From NCBI RefSeq assembly GCF_037890675.1, contig NZ_CP149574.1:4006874-4070873 (forward strand): a stretch of 64,000 nt of DNA, read 5' to 3'. Origin of the DNA: Methylovirgula sp. 4M-Z18. Its GTDB lineage: Bacteria > Pseudomonadota > Alphaproteobacteria > Rhizobiales > Beijerinckiaceae. The translations under genes and the position numbers were made by a program. Position 1 is the stretch's first letter, and the number at the start of each line of letters is the position of its first letter. The notes under the pieces were generated by a model. The model did no database searches. It worked only from the letters and a program-made list of their open reading frames with translations, and was not told the origin of the DNA. This document shows, in pieces, positions 28,216 to 37,064 of the stretch.

Positions 28216-29084
28216 GGCTCCAGATCCCGCTGCCCAACCAGCCAAGCGCTAAGAACCAGAACAATCGCGCCGGTTCCCGTTTCGAACACCTGCGCACCGA
28301 CTCCGTCGTGCCAGAAGTGAAAGGAACCTCTATTTGATGCCATCAGATATAGCCTGGCCCAATTCAACAAAATAAGAGCGCCCGCAATAATCGCTCCTTT
28401 GATCGCATCCCCGCGCTGCCAAGCAGGGTGTGTGAATCTGGTAAACGCTATCCAACAAAGCAAAGCCAGAGATAAATTGTGGAACGAAGAGCAACCACTA
28501 TATATGATGATTCCATCGCCATCGGCATTGGTGATGACGTTGTCATTCCAGGTTATATCAGATCGGCCAACCGCGAGTAGGGTTCCTATTACTGCTGCTT
28601 CAGCATTGAGTAATAAGGGCGCTAGGAGGTTAAATAAGACATGTCCCCAAAAAGCCTGTACGGATAGAGCCCCCAGCACCACACCGGCGCCACGAATGTA
28701 ACGATCTCCTGAGGCGAAAACCCACATATAGACGGCAAGACCGGAGCTTGCGAGCCAGATCATTCTATTAGTCGGCAAAAAAAGTACCGCGCAGAACAAT
28801 ATGGAAGCTACAAAATCTCGTACATTTGCTTGCCCGTTTCGATCGGCTCTGATGAGCAACCGGAAAACTCCAACCCATGCTAGGTACTGAAAGAAACTGG
28901 CAGATGCGACGTTGAAAAATCTATCTGAGAACGCTTCAACTCGTGGATCAATCAGCAGATGCAACACAAAATTCGAAAAGATGATCGAGCTAGTCCATAA
29001 GAAAATAGTAGATCTGGGCGTCGCCCAGATTTGTGTTTTGTCAAACGACACCGAGGTCGGTACGAGAATTTTCTCAAAAAACAT
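28212..29084 (-). CDS. Exosortase/archaeosortase family membrane protease-transpeptidase
   Basis: A 290-residue polytopic membrane protein with about eight helices. The three expected active-site regions appear in order: the cysteine in GIIIYSGCSSFHNL (about residue 187), the arginine in LNWARLYLMA (about 245) and the histidine in FHFWHDGVGA (about 260). Exosortases cut C-terminal sorting tails and join the protein to a cell-surface acceptor. The substrate is probably the DUF3494 protein at 26631-27557. The sequence is divergent from classical EpsH (no AC-SG motif), so I do not assign a subtype. It is the first gene of the cassette and has its own copy of the repeated promoter upstream. Confidence 0.82.
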   Translation of the reverse strand: MFFEKILVPTSVSFDKTQIWATPRSTIFLWTSSIIFSNFVLHLLIDPRVEAFSDRFFNVASASFFQYLAWVGVFRLLIRADRNGQANVRDFVASILFCAVLFLPTNRMIWLASSGLAVYMWVFASGDRYIRGAGVVLGALSVQAFWGHVLFNLLAPLLLNAEAAVIGTLLAVGRSDITWNDNVITNADGDGIIIYSGCSSFHNLSLALLCWIAFTRFTHPAWQRGDAIKGAIIAGALILLNWARLYLMASNRGSFHFWHDGVGAQVFETGTGAIVLVLSAWLVGQRDLEP

Positions 29085-29200
29085 AGATAGTCTCTGATCA
29101 CGAAAAAAAGCTCCCCGCGCCCAGAGAGACGGTTAGCACCGGGGCGCGATGCGTCCGAAAAACCTGCAAATTAAATTAACGATTTAAAATTAAAACCTCC

Positions 29201-29231
29201 AATTAAATAAAATGTCAAGTTATCTTTTGAC
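29201..29231 (-). promoter_or_regulatory. Duplicated promoter element upstream of the exosortase gene
   Basis: The second exact copy of the 31-bp element, about 117 bases upstream of the exosortase start. It again gives TTGACA on the minus strand followed by an AT-rich -10 region. A neighbouring GCAAATTAAATTA block is also shared with the copy near 27612, so the duplicated region spans about 75 bases with divergence. Confidence 0.6.
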
Positions 29232-29251
29232 ACGATGTCGATAGTGAATTA

Positions 29252-29470
29252 ACCTGAATTATGCATGGCGGATGTAGCCTAAGAGGCTGATTTTGCGTAG
29301 CATCTGTTTGTCGAAGCCGATTCACGCGATTTCTGCCGAGCCACGCCCGCCATGAACGATCCTATGCTGCCGCTACCCGGTCCGTCATCCGTTTCGGGCA
29401 AATCCGTTGTGGCTTAATTCGATGGCGGCTCGCTGTCGTCGGACGGCGGCATCCTGGTGCTGCGAGAGGT
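29252..29470 (+). mobile_element. IS1380-family element fragment, right copy
   Basis: Nearly identical to 23500-23730. The transposase frame begins at 29352 (MNDPMLPLPGPSS) but has a TAA where the left copy has a lysine codon (VVA-stop-FDGG), and homology ends near 29467. It is therefore a dead fragment, in direct orientation relative to the left copy. About 5.5 kb of exosortase cassette lies between the two. Confidence 0.75.
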
Positions 29471-29762
29471 GGTGCCCCTCCCGAAGCGCATCATATCATC
29501 TCTTTCCCTTACCGCGAATTGCGACCCAAAGACCGGCCGCGCTCAAGCGACGGCCGGGCTGATCAGGCCGGGGCGAGAGAGCCGGACGCCTCATTTTTGA
29601 TTGCGTTGATTCAGATTGCGTTTGCAGAGAAGCGACTGAGCAAATAGCCGTGTGCATTCAATTCCGTTCGCTCACAACCGCAAATCTGACCTAGGTAGCA
29701 GCGCAGATGAGACCAGGTCGCTTCTTAATATTACATATATCTCAATTAGATAAGTGAAAATC

Positions 29763-30000
29763 TGGCGGAGAGGGAGGGATTCGAACTCCGTGCTAGGAGG
29801 ACGTAAATGTCCTGTTCGTAATGAGCGCGACAGCCGACCGACCAGCGACGCAATGGTTGGACCGTGACCCACAAGCATGGCGGGCGCAAGCGTGCAAAAC
29901 CCCGCCGGTTTCTGCGACGGGATTCTGATCAGATTGGGATGGCGAGCGATTTATGTTTGAGGTGGTTGCGGGGGCAGGATTTGCTCTCAACTTGCGACGT
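29763..30000. repeat. Dispersed repeat, copy 2, beginning with a tRNA-Ser 3' end
   Basis: The direct, diverged counterpart of 7092-7328. Positions 29763-29789 are the complement of a tRNA-Ser 3' end (T arm and acceptor strand ending CCGCCA). Near 29971 the piece GGTTGCGGGGGCAGGATTT matches the tRNA-fMet 3' end. No complete tRNA fold is present. The stretch 29471-29762 before it and 30001-30129 after it show no gene. Confidence 0.6.
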
Positions 30001-30129
30001 TTCGGCTTTTCTCGCGCGGTGCGGGATCTTCGGGGGGCGGAAGGTCGTATCGGGCTTTTTCGGAGTGCCGCTTAGAGACGGTGGTCTCGCTAACTTGTTG
30101 CAGGACTTCAGAGCCACGATCTGATCGAG

Positions 30130-30870
30130 TTAAGGCGGACACGACTTTAGGGCGCGGGCGCCGCTTGGAGATGCGATAGACGGCTGCCGGCGGGATGTTG
30201 AGGATCGAACCGCCAACCTTGTTGGCTTTCCTTCCAGCTTACGGCCTTTATCCTGATAGTTCCAACCTGGTATGGTGATCTGGCCGAAAACGACGCCGTC
30301 GTGGTTGACGAGGTCCTCAGGGGTCGATGGCCGTCCCTTGCGGGCAAGATACTTTGGGCTGGCGCAGGTTACGAAGCCGAAATCGCAGATCTTGACCGCG
30401 TAAAGTGAACTGTCGGCAAGCTCGCCCAACCGGACCCCAACGTCGACGTGCTCGTCGACGAGGTTGACGAGGCGATCGAGGGAGAGGACGTTCAGCGTGA
30501 TCTCGGGATATTCGCAGAGGAAGTCGTAAGCAAGCCGCAGCACATAGTGCTGGCCGAACACCATCGGCATGGTTATCGTCAATACGCCTCTCGGGGTTTG
30601 ATATTCGCCCGAAGCCCGAAGCTCGGCGTCCTCGATTTGCGCGACGATCTGACGGGCCGCATCGACATAGTCGCGGCCCGCATCGGTGAGCTGGATGTTT
30701 CGGCTGGTCCGAACGAGAAGGCGAGTACCAAGATGGCGCTCGAGTTCCGCGACTTTCCGGCTCACGCTCGGCAGCGGCGCGTTCAGTTTGCGACTTCCTG
30801 CCGACAAGCTGCCGGCGTCGACGACTGCCAGCAAAACCCGTATTGCATCGAAACGGTCCATGAGACCCAT
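30130..30870 (-). CDS. LysR-family transcriptional regulator, C-terminally truncated
   Basis: A 246-residue regulator. The N-terminal helix-turn-helix (FDAIRVLLAVVDAGSLSAGSRKL, VSRKVAELERHLGTRLLVRT) and most of the periplasmic-binding-like effector domain are normal up to about residue 210. After WNYQDKGRKLEGKPTRLAV the product ends in a low-complexity Ser/Arg tail unrelated to the family, about 50 residues short of normal. The break coincides with repeat-type sequence. It may still bind DNA but probably lacks a complete dimer or effector domain. The start is ATG at 30870 or 30861. Confidence 0.7.
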   Translation of the reverse strand: MGLMDRFDAIRVLLAVVDAGSLSAGSRKLNAPLPSVSRKVAELERHLGTRLLVRTSRNIQLTDAGRDYVDAARQIVAQIEDAELRASGEYQTPRGVLTITMPMVFGQHYVLRLAYDFLCEYPEITLNVLSLDRLVNLVDEHVDVGVRLGELADSSLYAVKICDFGFVTCASPKYLARKGRPSTPEDLVNHDGVVFGQITIPGWNYQDKGRKLEGKPTRLAVRSSTSRRQPSIASPSGARALKSCPP

Positions 30871-31192
30871 CCTCCTTGCGCCGGCGGTCGTGACTCTGCT
30901 CACCGGCACCGATCGAATTGCACGCGTTGGCAACAGTCCCGCCAGGCGCCAGTACAATCTCAGCCTCACGCTGTTTCGCGATGATTTTTTCTAACTTGTG
31001 TTTCCTCGCGACCGCAGTCCTTCTTTTTGGCTCACACTAAAATAGTCGACGGACCACTCAGAAGAGCAGATCATTCTATTGCAGCGCCAGCACATGACGG
31101 AACTCAATTGAAGGATTTCTTACAAGCCGTCGCCAGCATGTCCTCCAACTTCATGTCGGACGAGTCCGTCTGAAGATGGACAAAGCAACAAT

Positions 31193-31873
31193 TTAACGGT
31201 CTGCAGCCAACGCAACAATGGCGGCAGGCAGTTCGCGCATATGAGCAATGGTCTTCTGTGCGCCGGCTTCCGTGAGTCGGCTTGCGTGCGCGGGGTATGT
31301 GTGACCGCCGCCTGTAAAACCGATCACCCGCATGCCGGCGGCCCTGGCGCCCTCGACGCCAGCAGTTGAATCCTCGATGACAACCGTCTGTGCCGGCGCA
31401 ACTCCCATTTGCCTGGCACCGTGCAGGAAAATGTCCGGCTTCGGCTTTGAACGGTCGTCGCCAAGTTCCTTCGCCGAAAATATGTGTGGCGCGAAGTAGG
31501 ATTTCAGTCTGGTTTTCGTCAGCATCACGTCAAGCCGCGAAAGCCTCGTGTTGGAGCAAACGCAGCGCTTGTAAGGAAGCTGCGACAGCACAGAGGCGAC
31601 GCCGTCGATGGCCTCCACCTCACGAGCGAGCCTAGTGTCCAGGATCGTCTCGGTTTTATCGAGCAACGCATCCACAAGCGAAAGACCGGTTTCCTTCTCA
31701 ACGGCGCAAAGGATGTTCCGCCATGTCATGCCGGAAAAGCGCTCCGACAGTTCGACGGCGCTGATCGAATAACCGGCCTCAGAAAGAAGCGCGGCTTCCA
31801 CCTGCACACCAATCATTTCGGAATCGATCAGAACGCCATCACAGTCGAAGATCGTGAGATCAAGATTGGCCAT
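31193..31873 (-). CDS. HAD-superfamily phosphatase (sugar-phosphatase-like)
   Basis: A 226-residue hydrolase with HAD motif I DCDGVLIDSE (nucleophile Asp10 and acid Asp12), motif II CVCSNTR, motif III lysine in RSKPKPDIF and motif IV VIEDSTAGVEGARAAGM. The helical cap after motif I resembles phosphoglycolate phosphatase and beta-phosphoglucomutase relatives. ATG at 31873 (MANLDLTIF) fits the fold; an upstream extension to 31969 is unlikely. It is the last gene downstream of the sugar ABC operon and probably acts on a sugar or polyol phosphate of that pathway. Confidence 0.87.
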   Translation of the reverse strand: MANLDLTIFDCDGVLIDSEMIGVQVEAALLSEAGYSISAVELSERFSGMTWRNILCAVEKETGLSLVDALLDKTETILDTRLAREVEAIDGVASVLSQLPYKRCVCSNTRLSRLDVMLTKTRLKSYFAPHIFSAKELGDDRSKPKPDIFLHGARQMGVAPAQTVVIEDSTAGVEGARAAGMRVIGFTGGGHTYPAHASRLTEAGAQKTIAHMRELPAAIVALAADR

Positions 31874-31996
31874 GGAAATCCCGGGACGATCGAGCGGTTC
31901 ACTTTGAAACAGACTCACGGAAACTTCTACTCTTTTGTTCAAGTGCGAGCGTAGAACCGCTCCACACATTTGCTGAACACACTCGATCGTGACGTG

Positions 31997-32725
31997 TCAG
32001 CACGCCGTGAAGCCACCGTCAATTGGAAGCGATACCCCCGTTATCATCGATGCTCCGTCACCCAGCAGGAACACGATCGGCACCGCAATCTCATCTTCTG
32101 TTGCCCAGCGTCCGAGCGGCATTTGTTTCAGGAACGGTCCACCGATCTCTGGCCGGCCCCAGTAGAATTCGGACATTTCTGTCATAACGACGGTCGGGTT
32201 CACGCTGTTCACGCGGATATTGTATTTGCCGAGCTCCAGCGCGGAAACACGAGTGATGTTGTCGAGCGCTGCCTTGGACGAGCCGTAGGAAATATGACCG
32301 GACAGCGCCACAAGAGAGGCTTGGCTCGAAACGTTGACGATCGACCCACCCCTACCGTTGCGGATCATCGATTGGGAAGCATATTTGATGACGAGCAACG
32401 CGCCGCGCGCATTGACATTGATCACATGGTCGAAAACGGCGATGTCGGTTTCCATCGGCGTGGCAATCTCGCCGCCAAACCCACCGCAATTGACAACGCC
32501 CCAAATGTCGGTTCCTCCAAGCGCCGCTCGAACGCTCTCTTCCGATGCCAGGTCAAACGGCAAGGTTTTGCAGCCCGTTTCGGCTGCGAGCGTGTTCAGC
32601 GCGTCGACCGAGCGGCCGCTGGCATAAACGACAGCGCCCGCCTCGACCAATCGGCGCACGGTTGCACCGCCTATGCCGCCGCTTGCGCCGGTGACGAGCA
32701 CGGGTTTTCCTTGAAGACCCCACAT
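31997..32725 (-). CDS. Short-chain dehydrogenase, L-xylulose reductase (DCXR)-like
   Basis: A 242-residue SDR with cofactor motif TGASGGIGGATV, the NVNARGA segment, and catalytic Ser-Tyr-Lys in NVSSQAS and YGSSKAA. The VNPTVVMTEM stretch and the SLPIDGGFTAC end are characteristic of dicarbonyl/L-xylulose reductases as I recall them. It probably interconverts a ketose and a polyol. Lying behind a sugar ABC transporter controlled by SorC, it may oxidise an imported polyol to the ketose handled by the kinases at 37992-40564. Confidence 0.83.
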   Translation of the reverse strand: MWGLQGKPVLVTGASGGIGGATVRRLVEAGAVVYASGRSVDALNTLAAETGCKTLPFDLASEESVRAALGGTDIWGVVNCGGFGGEIATPMETDIAVFDHVINVNARGALLVIKYASQSMIRNGRGGSIVNVSSQASLVALSGHISYGSSKAALDNITRVSALELGKYNIRVNSVNPTVVMTEMSEFYWGRPEIGGPFLKQMPLGRWATEDEIAVPIVFLLGDGASMITGVSLPIDGGFTAC

Positions 32726-32844
32726 GGCATTATTTCCCTGTTTACCCTCTGCCGGCCTTTATGGCGGTCTGGCCAAAGGTCATTTCATGACATACTGAAA
32801 GTTGTCGCGGTCGGCGCCTGACCACTCGGGCCCGACCTTCGCCG

Positions 32845-33591
32845 CTAGCCGCCAATCATCAGTTTCACGACCTCGTCGTGGTTCGTCTCTGAGATCTTGC
32901 GCTCTCCCGCGACAATGCCACGCCGAAGTACGACAATGCGGTCGGAGACGGCGAAAATGTCCTGCAGATTGTGGGAGATGAAAATCACGCCCCTCCCTTG
33001 TGCCTTCAGCGACTGAATGAGAGCGACGACCTTGCGTTGCTCTGGCACGCCAAGGGCCGCGGTTGGCTCGTCCATGATCAAGATCTTGGCATTCCAGTAC
33101 ACGGCGCGGCCGATGGCCACGGCTTGGCGCTGGCCACCCGAAAAGTTGCTGACCGGTGCGTCGAGGCGCTTCACATGGAAATCCAGAAGGGCCATCGTGT
33201 TCTCGGCGGCTTTGGCCATAGCTTTGCGATCGAGAACGGGCAGAAACCCGAACATCCGCTTCATCGGCTCCCTGCCAAGAAAGATATTCGCGCCAATCGT
33301 GAGATTGTCGGCCAACGCCAGATCTTGGTAGATTGTCTCGATACCTTTCGCGCGGGCATCCTGTGGCGAGGAAAAGGCGACGGTGCGGCCCTCGATCAGG
33401 ATCTCCCCCGCCGTCGGCGGATAGACCCCCGAAATCGCCTTGATCATCGTCGTCTTGCCCGCTCCGTTGTCTCCGGCCAACGCGACCACTTCGCCTGGCC
33501 TGACGAGCAGGGAGCAACTATCGAGCGCTTTGACTGCACCGAAGTGCTTGGCAAGGTTGCGAACTTCGAGCAGCGGGGTTGCGTTATTCAT
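32845..33591 (-). CDS. Sugar ABC transporter ATP-binding protein, single-domain (FrcA type)
   Basis: A 248-residue ATPase with Walker A GDNGAGKTT, signature FSGGQRQAVAIGRA, Walker B ILIMDEPTAAL and switch FISHNLQ. It carries one ATPase domain, unlike the double-domain RbsA, so it would work as a homodimer, as in rhizobial fructose-type systems. Its start overlaps the permease stop by eight bases. Confidence 0.9.
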   Translation of the reverse strand: MNNATPLLEVRNLAKHFGAVKALDSCSLLVRPGEVVALAGDNGAGKTTMIKAISGVYPPTAGEILIEGRTVAFSSPQDARAKGIETIYQDLALADNLTIGANIFLGREPMKRMFGFLPVLDRKAMAKAAENTMALLDFHVKRLDAPVSNFSGGQRQAVAIGRAVYWNAKILIMDEPTAALGVPEQRKVVALIQSLKAQGRGVIFISHNLQDIFAVSDRIVVLRRGIVAGERKISETNHDEVVKLMIGG

Positions 33592-34648
33592 CCTGCTTTC
33601 CTCCGCTAAACCGACGCTGCGCCTGGTCGATCAACACCGAGATGATGATGACGATGCCAACGGCAATGAACTGCCAGAATGGCTCGACGTTCATGAAAAC
33701 CAGGCCGTATTGAATGACGGCAATCACTAGTGCGCCGGCGACCGTACCGATGATTGTGCCCGAGCCGCCGAAGAGGCTTGCACCGCCGATGACGACGGCT
33801 GCAACGCTGTCGAGCAGCAGAGGCTCGCCGGCCTGGGCAGCGCCTGCAGTGAACCGCGCCGCATAGAGTGCGCCACCAAGCCCCGCGCAGACCGCGGAAA
33901 GCGTGTAGAGGCGCAAAAGGTGCGACTTGATATCAATGCCGGCGCGGCGGGCAGCCTGCGCATTGGCGCCGACGGCATAGTTATGCTGGCCGAAACGCGT
34001 CTGGCTGAGCAAATAGTGCATGATGAGGACGAAAATGATAGTAACCAGAACCAGGTCGGGAAAGCCAAAGAACCGCCCGTTGCCGAGCTCGGCGAAATAA
34101 GAATTCTTAACCGGAACCGTCGTACCGCCCGCCAACAGAAACGCGGCACCTCTTGCCACGCCATACATGCCGAGCGTTCCGATGAAGGGCGGCACCTTGA
34201 GTCGTGAGATCAAAAGCCCGTTAATGATGCCGGGCACCGCGGCGGCGAGCATCGCTGCAAAAATGCCCACAATCATGGCGACTTCCAGCGGCGTGTAGAG
34301 GCCGGCGATGTTCGTGACATGTGCCGCGACTACGGCGGCAAGCCCCATGATGAAGCCCGCCGACAGGTCGATGCCGCCAGAAATGATGACGAATGTCTGC
34401 CCGATAGCGAGCAGCAGAGGGGCGACTGCGAAAACCGCCACCGACTGCCAGTTGAAAGAGGAACCGACAAAAGTTCCGCCAAAATCGAGACGCGCCCAGA
34501 TTTCAAATATGATGATGAGCGCCGCGAGGAAAAGCCACGCGCGCAATTGGGCGATACGCTGAACGACACTTTTACGCACATCCGCATGATCCGCTTGGGG
34601 CGCAACATGTGGAATTGTACCGGGAGGTACGATCTGCTGTTTTGGCAT
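33584..34648 (-). CDS. Sugar ABC transporter permease, RbsC/FrcC type
   Basis: A 354-residue inner-membrane permease with eight to ten helices. The family signature is GGIDLSAGFIMGLAAVVAAHV (about residue 105). Further conserved pieces are the cytoplasmic loop YAVGANAQAARRAGI and the terminal GGASLFGGSGTIIGT. The N-terminal 35 residues are hydrophilic. It is the middle gene of the transporter operon. Confidence 0.92.
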   Translation of the reverse strand: MPKQQIVPPGTIPHVAPQADHADVRKSVVQRIAQLRAWLFLAALIIIFEIWARLDFGGTFVGSSFNWQSVAVFAVAPLLLAIGQTFVIISGGIDLSAGFIMGLAAVVAAHVTNIAGLYTPLEVAMIVGIFAAMLAAAVPGIINGLLISRLKVPPFIGTLGMYGVARGAAFLLAGGTTVPVKNSYFAELGNGRFFGFPDLVLVTIIFVLIMHYLLSQTRFGQHNYAVGANAQAARRAGIDIKSHLLRLYTLSAVCAGLGGALYAARFTAGAAQAGEPLLLDSVAAVVIGGASLFGGSGTIIGTVAGALVIAVIQYGLVFMNVEPFWQFIAVGIVIIISVLIDQAQRRFSGGKQDE

Positions 34649-34766
34649 CTGTAATTCCGGACAGCGAAAAAGCCGGCGCCCGCAGGCCCCGCTCTTTCCA
34701 AGGGTTAATTGAAGCTGGCGGACATCCGGCCTTTTTCAAGCCGGATCCGGTCTCGGCGGCAAATGC

Positions 34767-35756
34767 TCAATCGGAGTAGATGAATCTGGCGACGGCTGCT
34801 TCGGCAACATTCGACTTGTCGATAACCGTGAAGCCGGTACCGATCGCTGTTGGAATGGAATTGCCCGTCAGATGTGCATGGGCGCAAATGACCCCAAAGT
34901 AACCGATTTCAGCCGGATGCTGCGCGATGGCGAAGTCGACCAGACCCGATTTCAGGTTGTCGACGATCGAAGTCGGCGCGTCGAAGGCCGCTACCTTGAT
35001 CTTTCCGGTTTGGCCTGCTTGTTGGACGCCATTTGCTGCGCCGAGCGCGGAGAAAAGATTGGCGCCAAACACACCGTCGAGATCCGGATTACGCGCGAAA
35101 ACGGCCTGGAGCTGCGATGCGGCCTTGTTCGCGTCGTCGTCGTTAAACTGTGTTTCCAGAACTTTGACGTTTGGATATTTCTTCATCTCGGCCTTGAAGC
35201 CCTCTTCGCGCTGGTCAGTGGTCGAGATGCCGGGCTTCACGTTGGAAACGTAGACCTTGCCCTTCTCCCCGATGGCCTTTGCCAGGGCACGTGCAGCGAT
35301 TGCGCCGCCAAGGACGTTGTCTGAGGCGACATAGGCGAGTGGGAAATCCGCGTCTCCGCTGCCCGTCTGGTATTTGCCGTTGCCGATGAACGTATCGACG
35401 GTGATGATCGGAATGCCGGCGTCGGCAGCCTTCTTCATCGGCTGGACGAGCTGGTCCTTGTCCGTCGGCGCAATCAGAATGGCGTCCGGCTTCTTTGCGA
35501 TGATGGCATCGAGTACAGGAACCTGGGTTACGGGGTTGAAATCCGGTGCGCCCTGGAAAACAATTTCCGCGCCGACTGCCTTGGCAGCTGCTTCCGCGCC
35601 CTTGCGCATAGTGATGTAGAAGGCATCCGTGGTGAGCCCCGGAATCAGAGCGATCGTAAATTTTTTATTTTCCGCCCGGGACTTGCTTACGGCAAAAGCA
35701 ACCGGTGCGCTCATGGCCATGGCTGCAGCGGTTTTGACGAACGAACGACGCTCCAT
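34767..35756 (-). CDS. Sugar ABC transporter substrate-binding protein, RbsB type
   Basis: A 329-residue periplasmic protein of the ribose-binding (peripla_BP_4) family. The signal peptide (RRSFVKTAAAMAMSAPVAFA, possibly Tat) is followed by the fold start KFTIALIPGLTTDAFYITMRKGAE and the hinge segments AILIAPTDKDQL and DGVFGANLFSALG. The ATG at 35756 has GGAGGAAACT immediately upstream. It is the first transporter gene after the SorC regulator on the minus strand. The enzymes in the block suggest a ketohexose or polyol such as tagatose, altritol or galactitol. Confidence 0.9.
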   Translation of the reverse strand: MERRSFVKTAAAMAMSAPVAFAVSKSRAENKKFTIALIPGLTTDAFYITMRKGAEAAAKAVGAEIVFQGAPDFNPVTQVPVLDAIIAKKPDAILIAPTDKDQLVQPMKKAADAGIPIITVDTFIGNGKYQTGSGDADFPLAYVASDNVLGGAIAARALAKAIGEKGKVYVSNVKPGISTTDQREEGFKAEMKKYPNVKVLETQFNDDDANKAASQLQAVFARNPDLDGVFGANLFSALGAANGVQQAGQTGKIKVAAFDAPTSIVDNLKSGLVDFAIAQHPAEIGYFGVICAHAHLTGNSIPTAIGTGFTVIDKSNVAEAAVARFIYSD

Positions 35757-35858
35757 AGTTTCCTCCCTGTCCCTATATGGCGAATTGGTCTTCATTGCTT
35801 CCGATCGGCATCTCGTCCGATCGAATAGGGAACTATGTGCGCCAACATCATGCCGGCG

Positions 35859-35891
35859 TCAAGAAATTTCTTCCTGAAAATTATTTCTTGA
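35859..35891. promoter_or_regulatory. Inverted repeat between SorC and the binding-protein gene
   Basis: TCAAGAAAT and ATTTCTTGA are separated by 15 bases, about 100 bases upstream of the binding-protein start and 28 bases downstream of the SorC stop. It may be an operator for the regulator or a weak terminator behind it. Confidence 0.35.
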
Positions 35892-35918
35892 TAGCTTTCG
35901 CCAGCAAGTCTGGCCGAC

Positions 35919-36869
35919 TCAGACTTCCGGTCCGGGACGCAGGATGTCCAGAATGGCCTGGGCAGTGGCCGTATCCGTCACCAAGCTATTGATCATGCCT
36001 GAGCGGACCGCGCCGATGATCCCCGGCGCCTTTTTCACCGTTGCCGCCACCCCGATGGCAAGGGTCGTTCGACGCAACTGATCGGCGGAGGCAGCAATCA
36101 TCCTCTCTTCGCCGTCCCAGTTCAGCAATGCGCCATTTATATCGACATAATGACGAATGACATCGCCGACCGCTCCGCCGATGGCCTGTTCGCTTTCGGT
36201 GGCGGCACTCGCCTCCGGTGCATTAATGGCGTGCGGCAATCCAACGCCGACGATGACACAGTCAAGGCGGTCCCAAAGCCTCGTCGTTTCCTGCACGAGG
36301 GGATCGCTCATGAAGGCATCTCGCAATTCGACTGAGGATACGTAGGGTGCATGTAGGAAATGCGCCACGCCACCAAACTGCTCGGCCGCTTGGCGAACGA
36401 ATTCGTTGATCTGAAAATGGGGTGCCGCCTGCTGCATTCCGCCGTTGAGCGCGACAGCGCGCGCGCCCTGCAGGCGCGGCAACCCGGCCGCCAAAACCTC
36501 CCGGACAGCCCGCCCCCAGCCGATACCGATGATCGACCCCGCTCCAAGCCCTTCATCCTTGATGAGCGCGCCGAGCGGCGCGGCCAATGCGCCAAGAACA
36601 CCTGTCGAAGGGGTTTCAACAACGACGGCGCGCTTCAGCCCGAGCGCTTCTGTCAATTCGAGCGTAATCTCTTCAGGAGAGGAGAGGTCCATCACCTCAA
36701 TTTTCACGATGCCGAGCGCTCGCGCCTTTTGCAGGAGACGTGAAACCGTCGCAGTAGATACGCCGATCTTACGTGCGATATCGACCTGCGCCATGTTCGC
36801 CTCGTAGTGCAACTTGGCGACCATGTGGAGCGTCGCCCGCGACGCCGGGGTTTCTTGAACGGTAGGCAC
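35919..36869 (-). CDS. SorC/DeoR-type sugar-responsive transcriptional regulator
   Basis: A 316-residue regulator. The N-terminal helix-turn-helix (MAQVDIARKIGVSTATVSRLLQKA) is followed by the SorC sugar-phosphate-binding domain (GIGWGRAVREVLAAG, LNGGMQQ, VIVGVGLPHA, IGVAATVKKAPGIIGAVRSG). Members of this family sense phosphorylated sugars made by the pathway they control. The gene lies between the transporter operon and the divergent aldolase/kinase operon, with a 195-base intergenic region (36870-37064). It probably controls both sides. I could not identify a confident operator there. Confidence 0.9.
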   Translation of the reverse strand: MPTVQETPASRATLHMVAKLHYEANMAQVDIARKIGVSTATVSRLLQKARALGIVKIEVMDLSSPEEITLELTEALGLKRAVVVETPSTGVLGALAAPLGALIKDEGLGAGSIIGIGWGRAVREVLAAGLPRLQGARAVALNGGMQQAAPHFQINEFVRQAAEQFGGVAHFLHAPYVSSVELRDAFMSDPLVQETTRLWDRLDCVIVGVGLPHAINAPEASAATESEQAIGGAVGDVIRHYVDINGALLNWDGEERMIAASADQLRRTTLAIGVAATVKKAPGIIGAVRSGMINSLVTDTATAQAILDILRPGPEV

Positions 36870-37064
36870 AATCAGCTTGCAATTCCTTTCTGAAATGTGT
36901 TACAGGAATAAAACTACATCGAAATGGCCCGAACTTCAATACGAGCGCGAGCCTGTTCGAGGGAATTTCATCATTGGCGCCACAAGCAGGGGGATGATTC
37001 GCTTCCCTGAGATTGAGACGTCTGACGCCCAAAGCAAGCGTGTTTTAATTTAGGGAACGAGACA

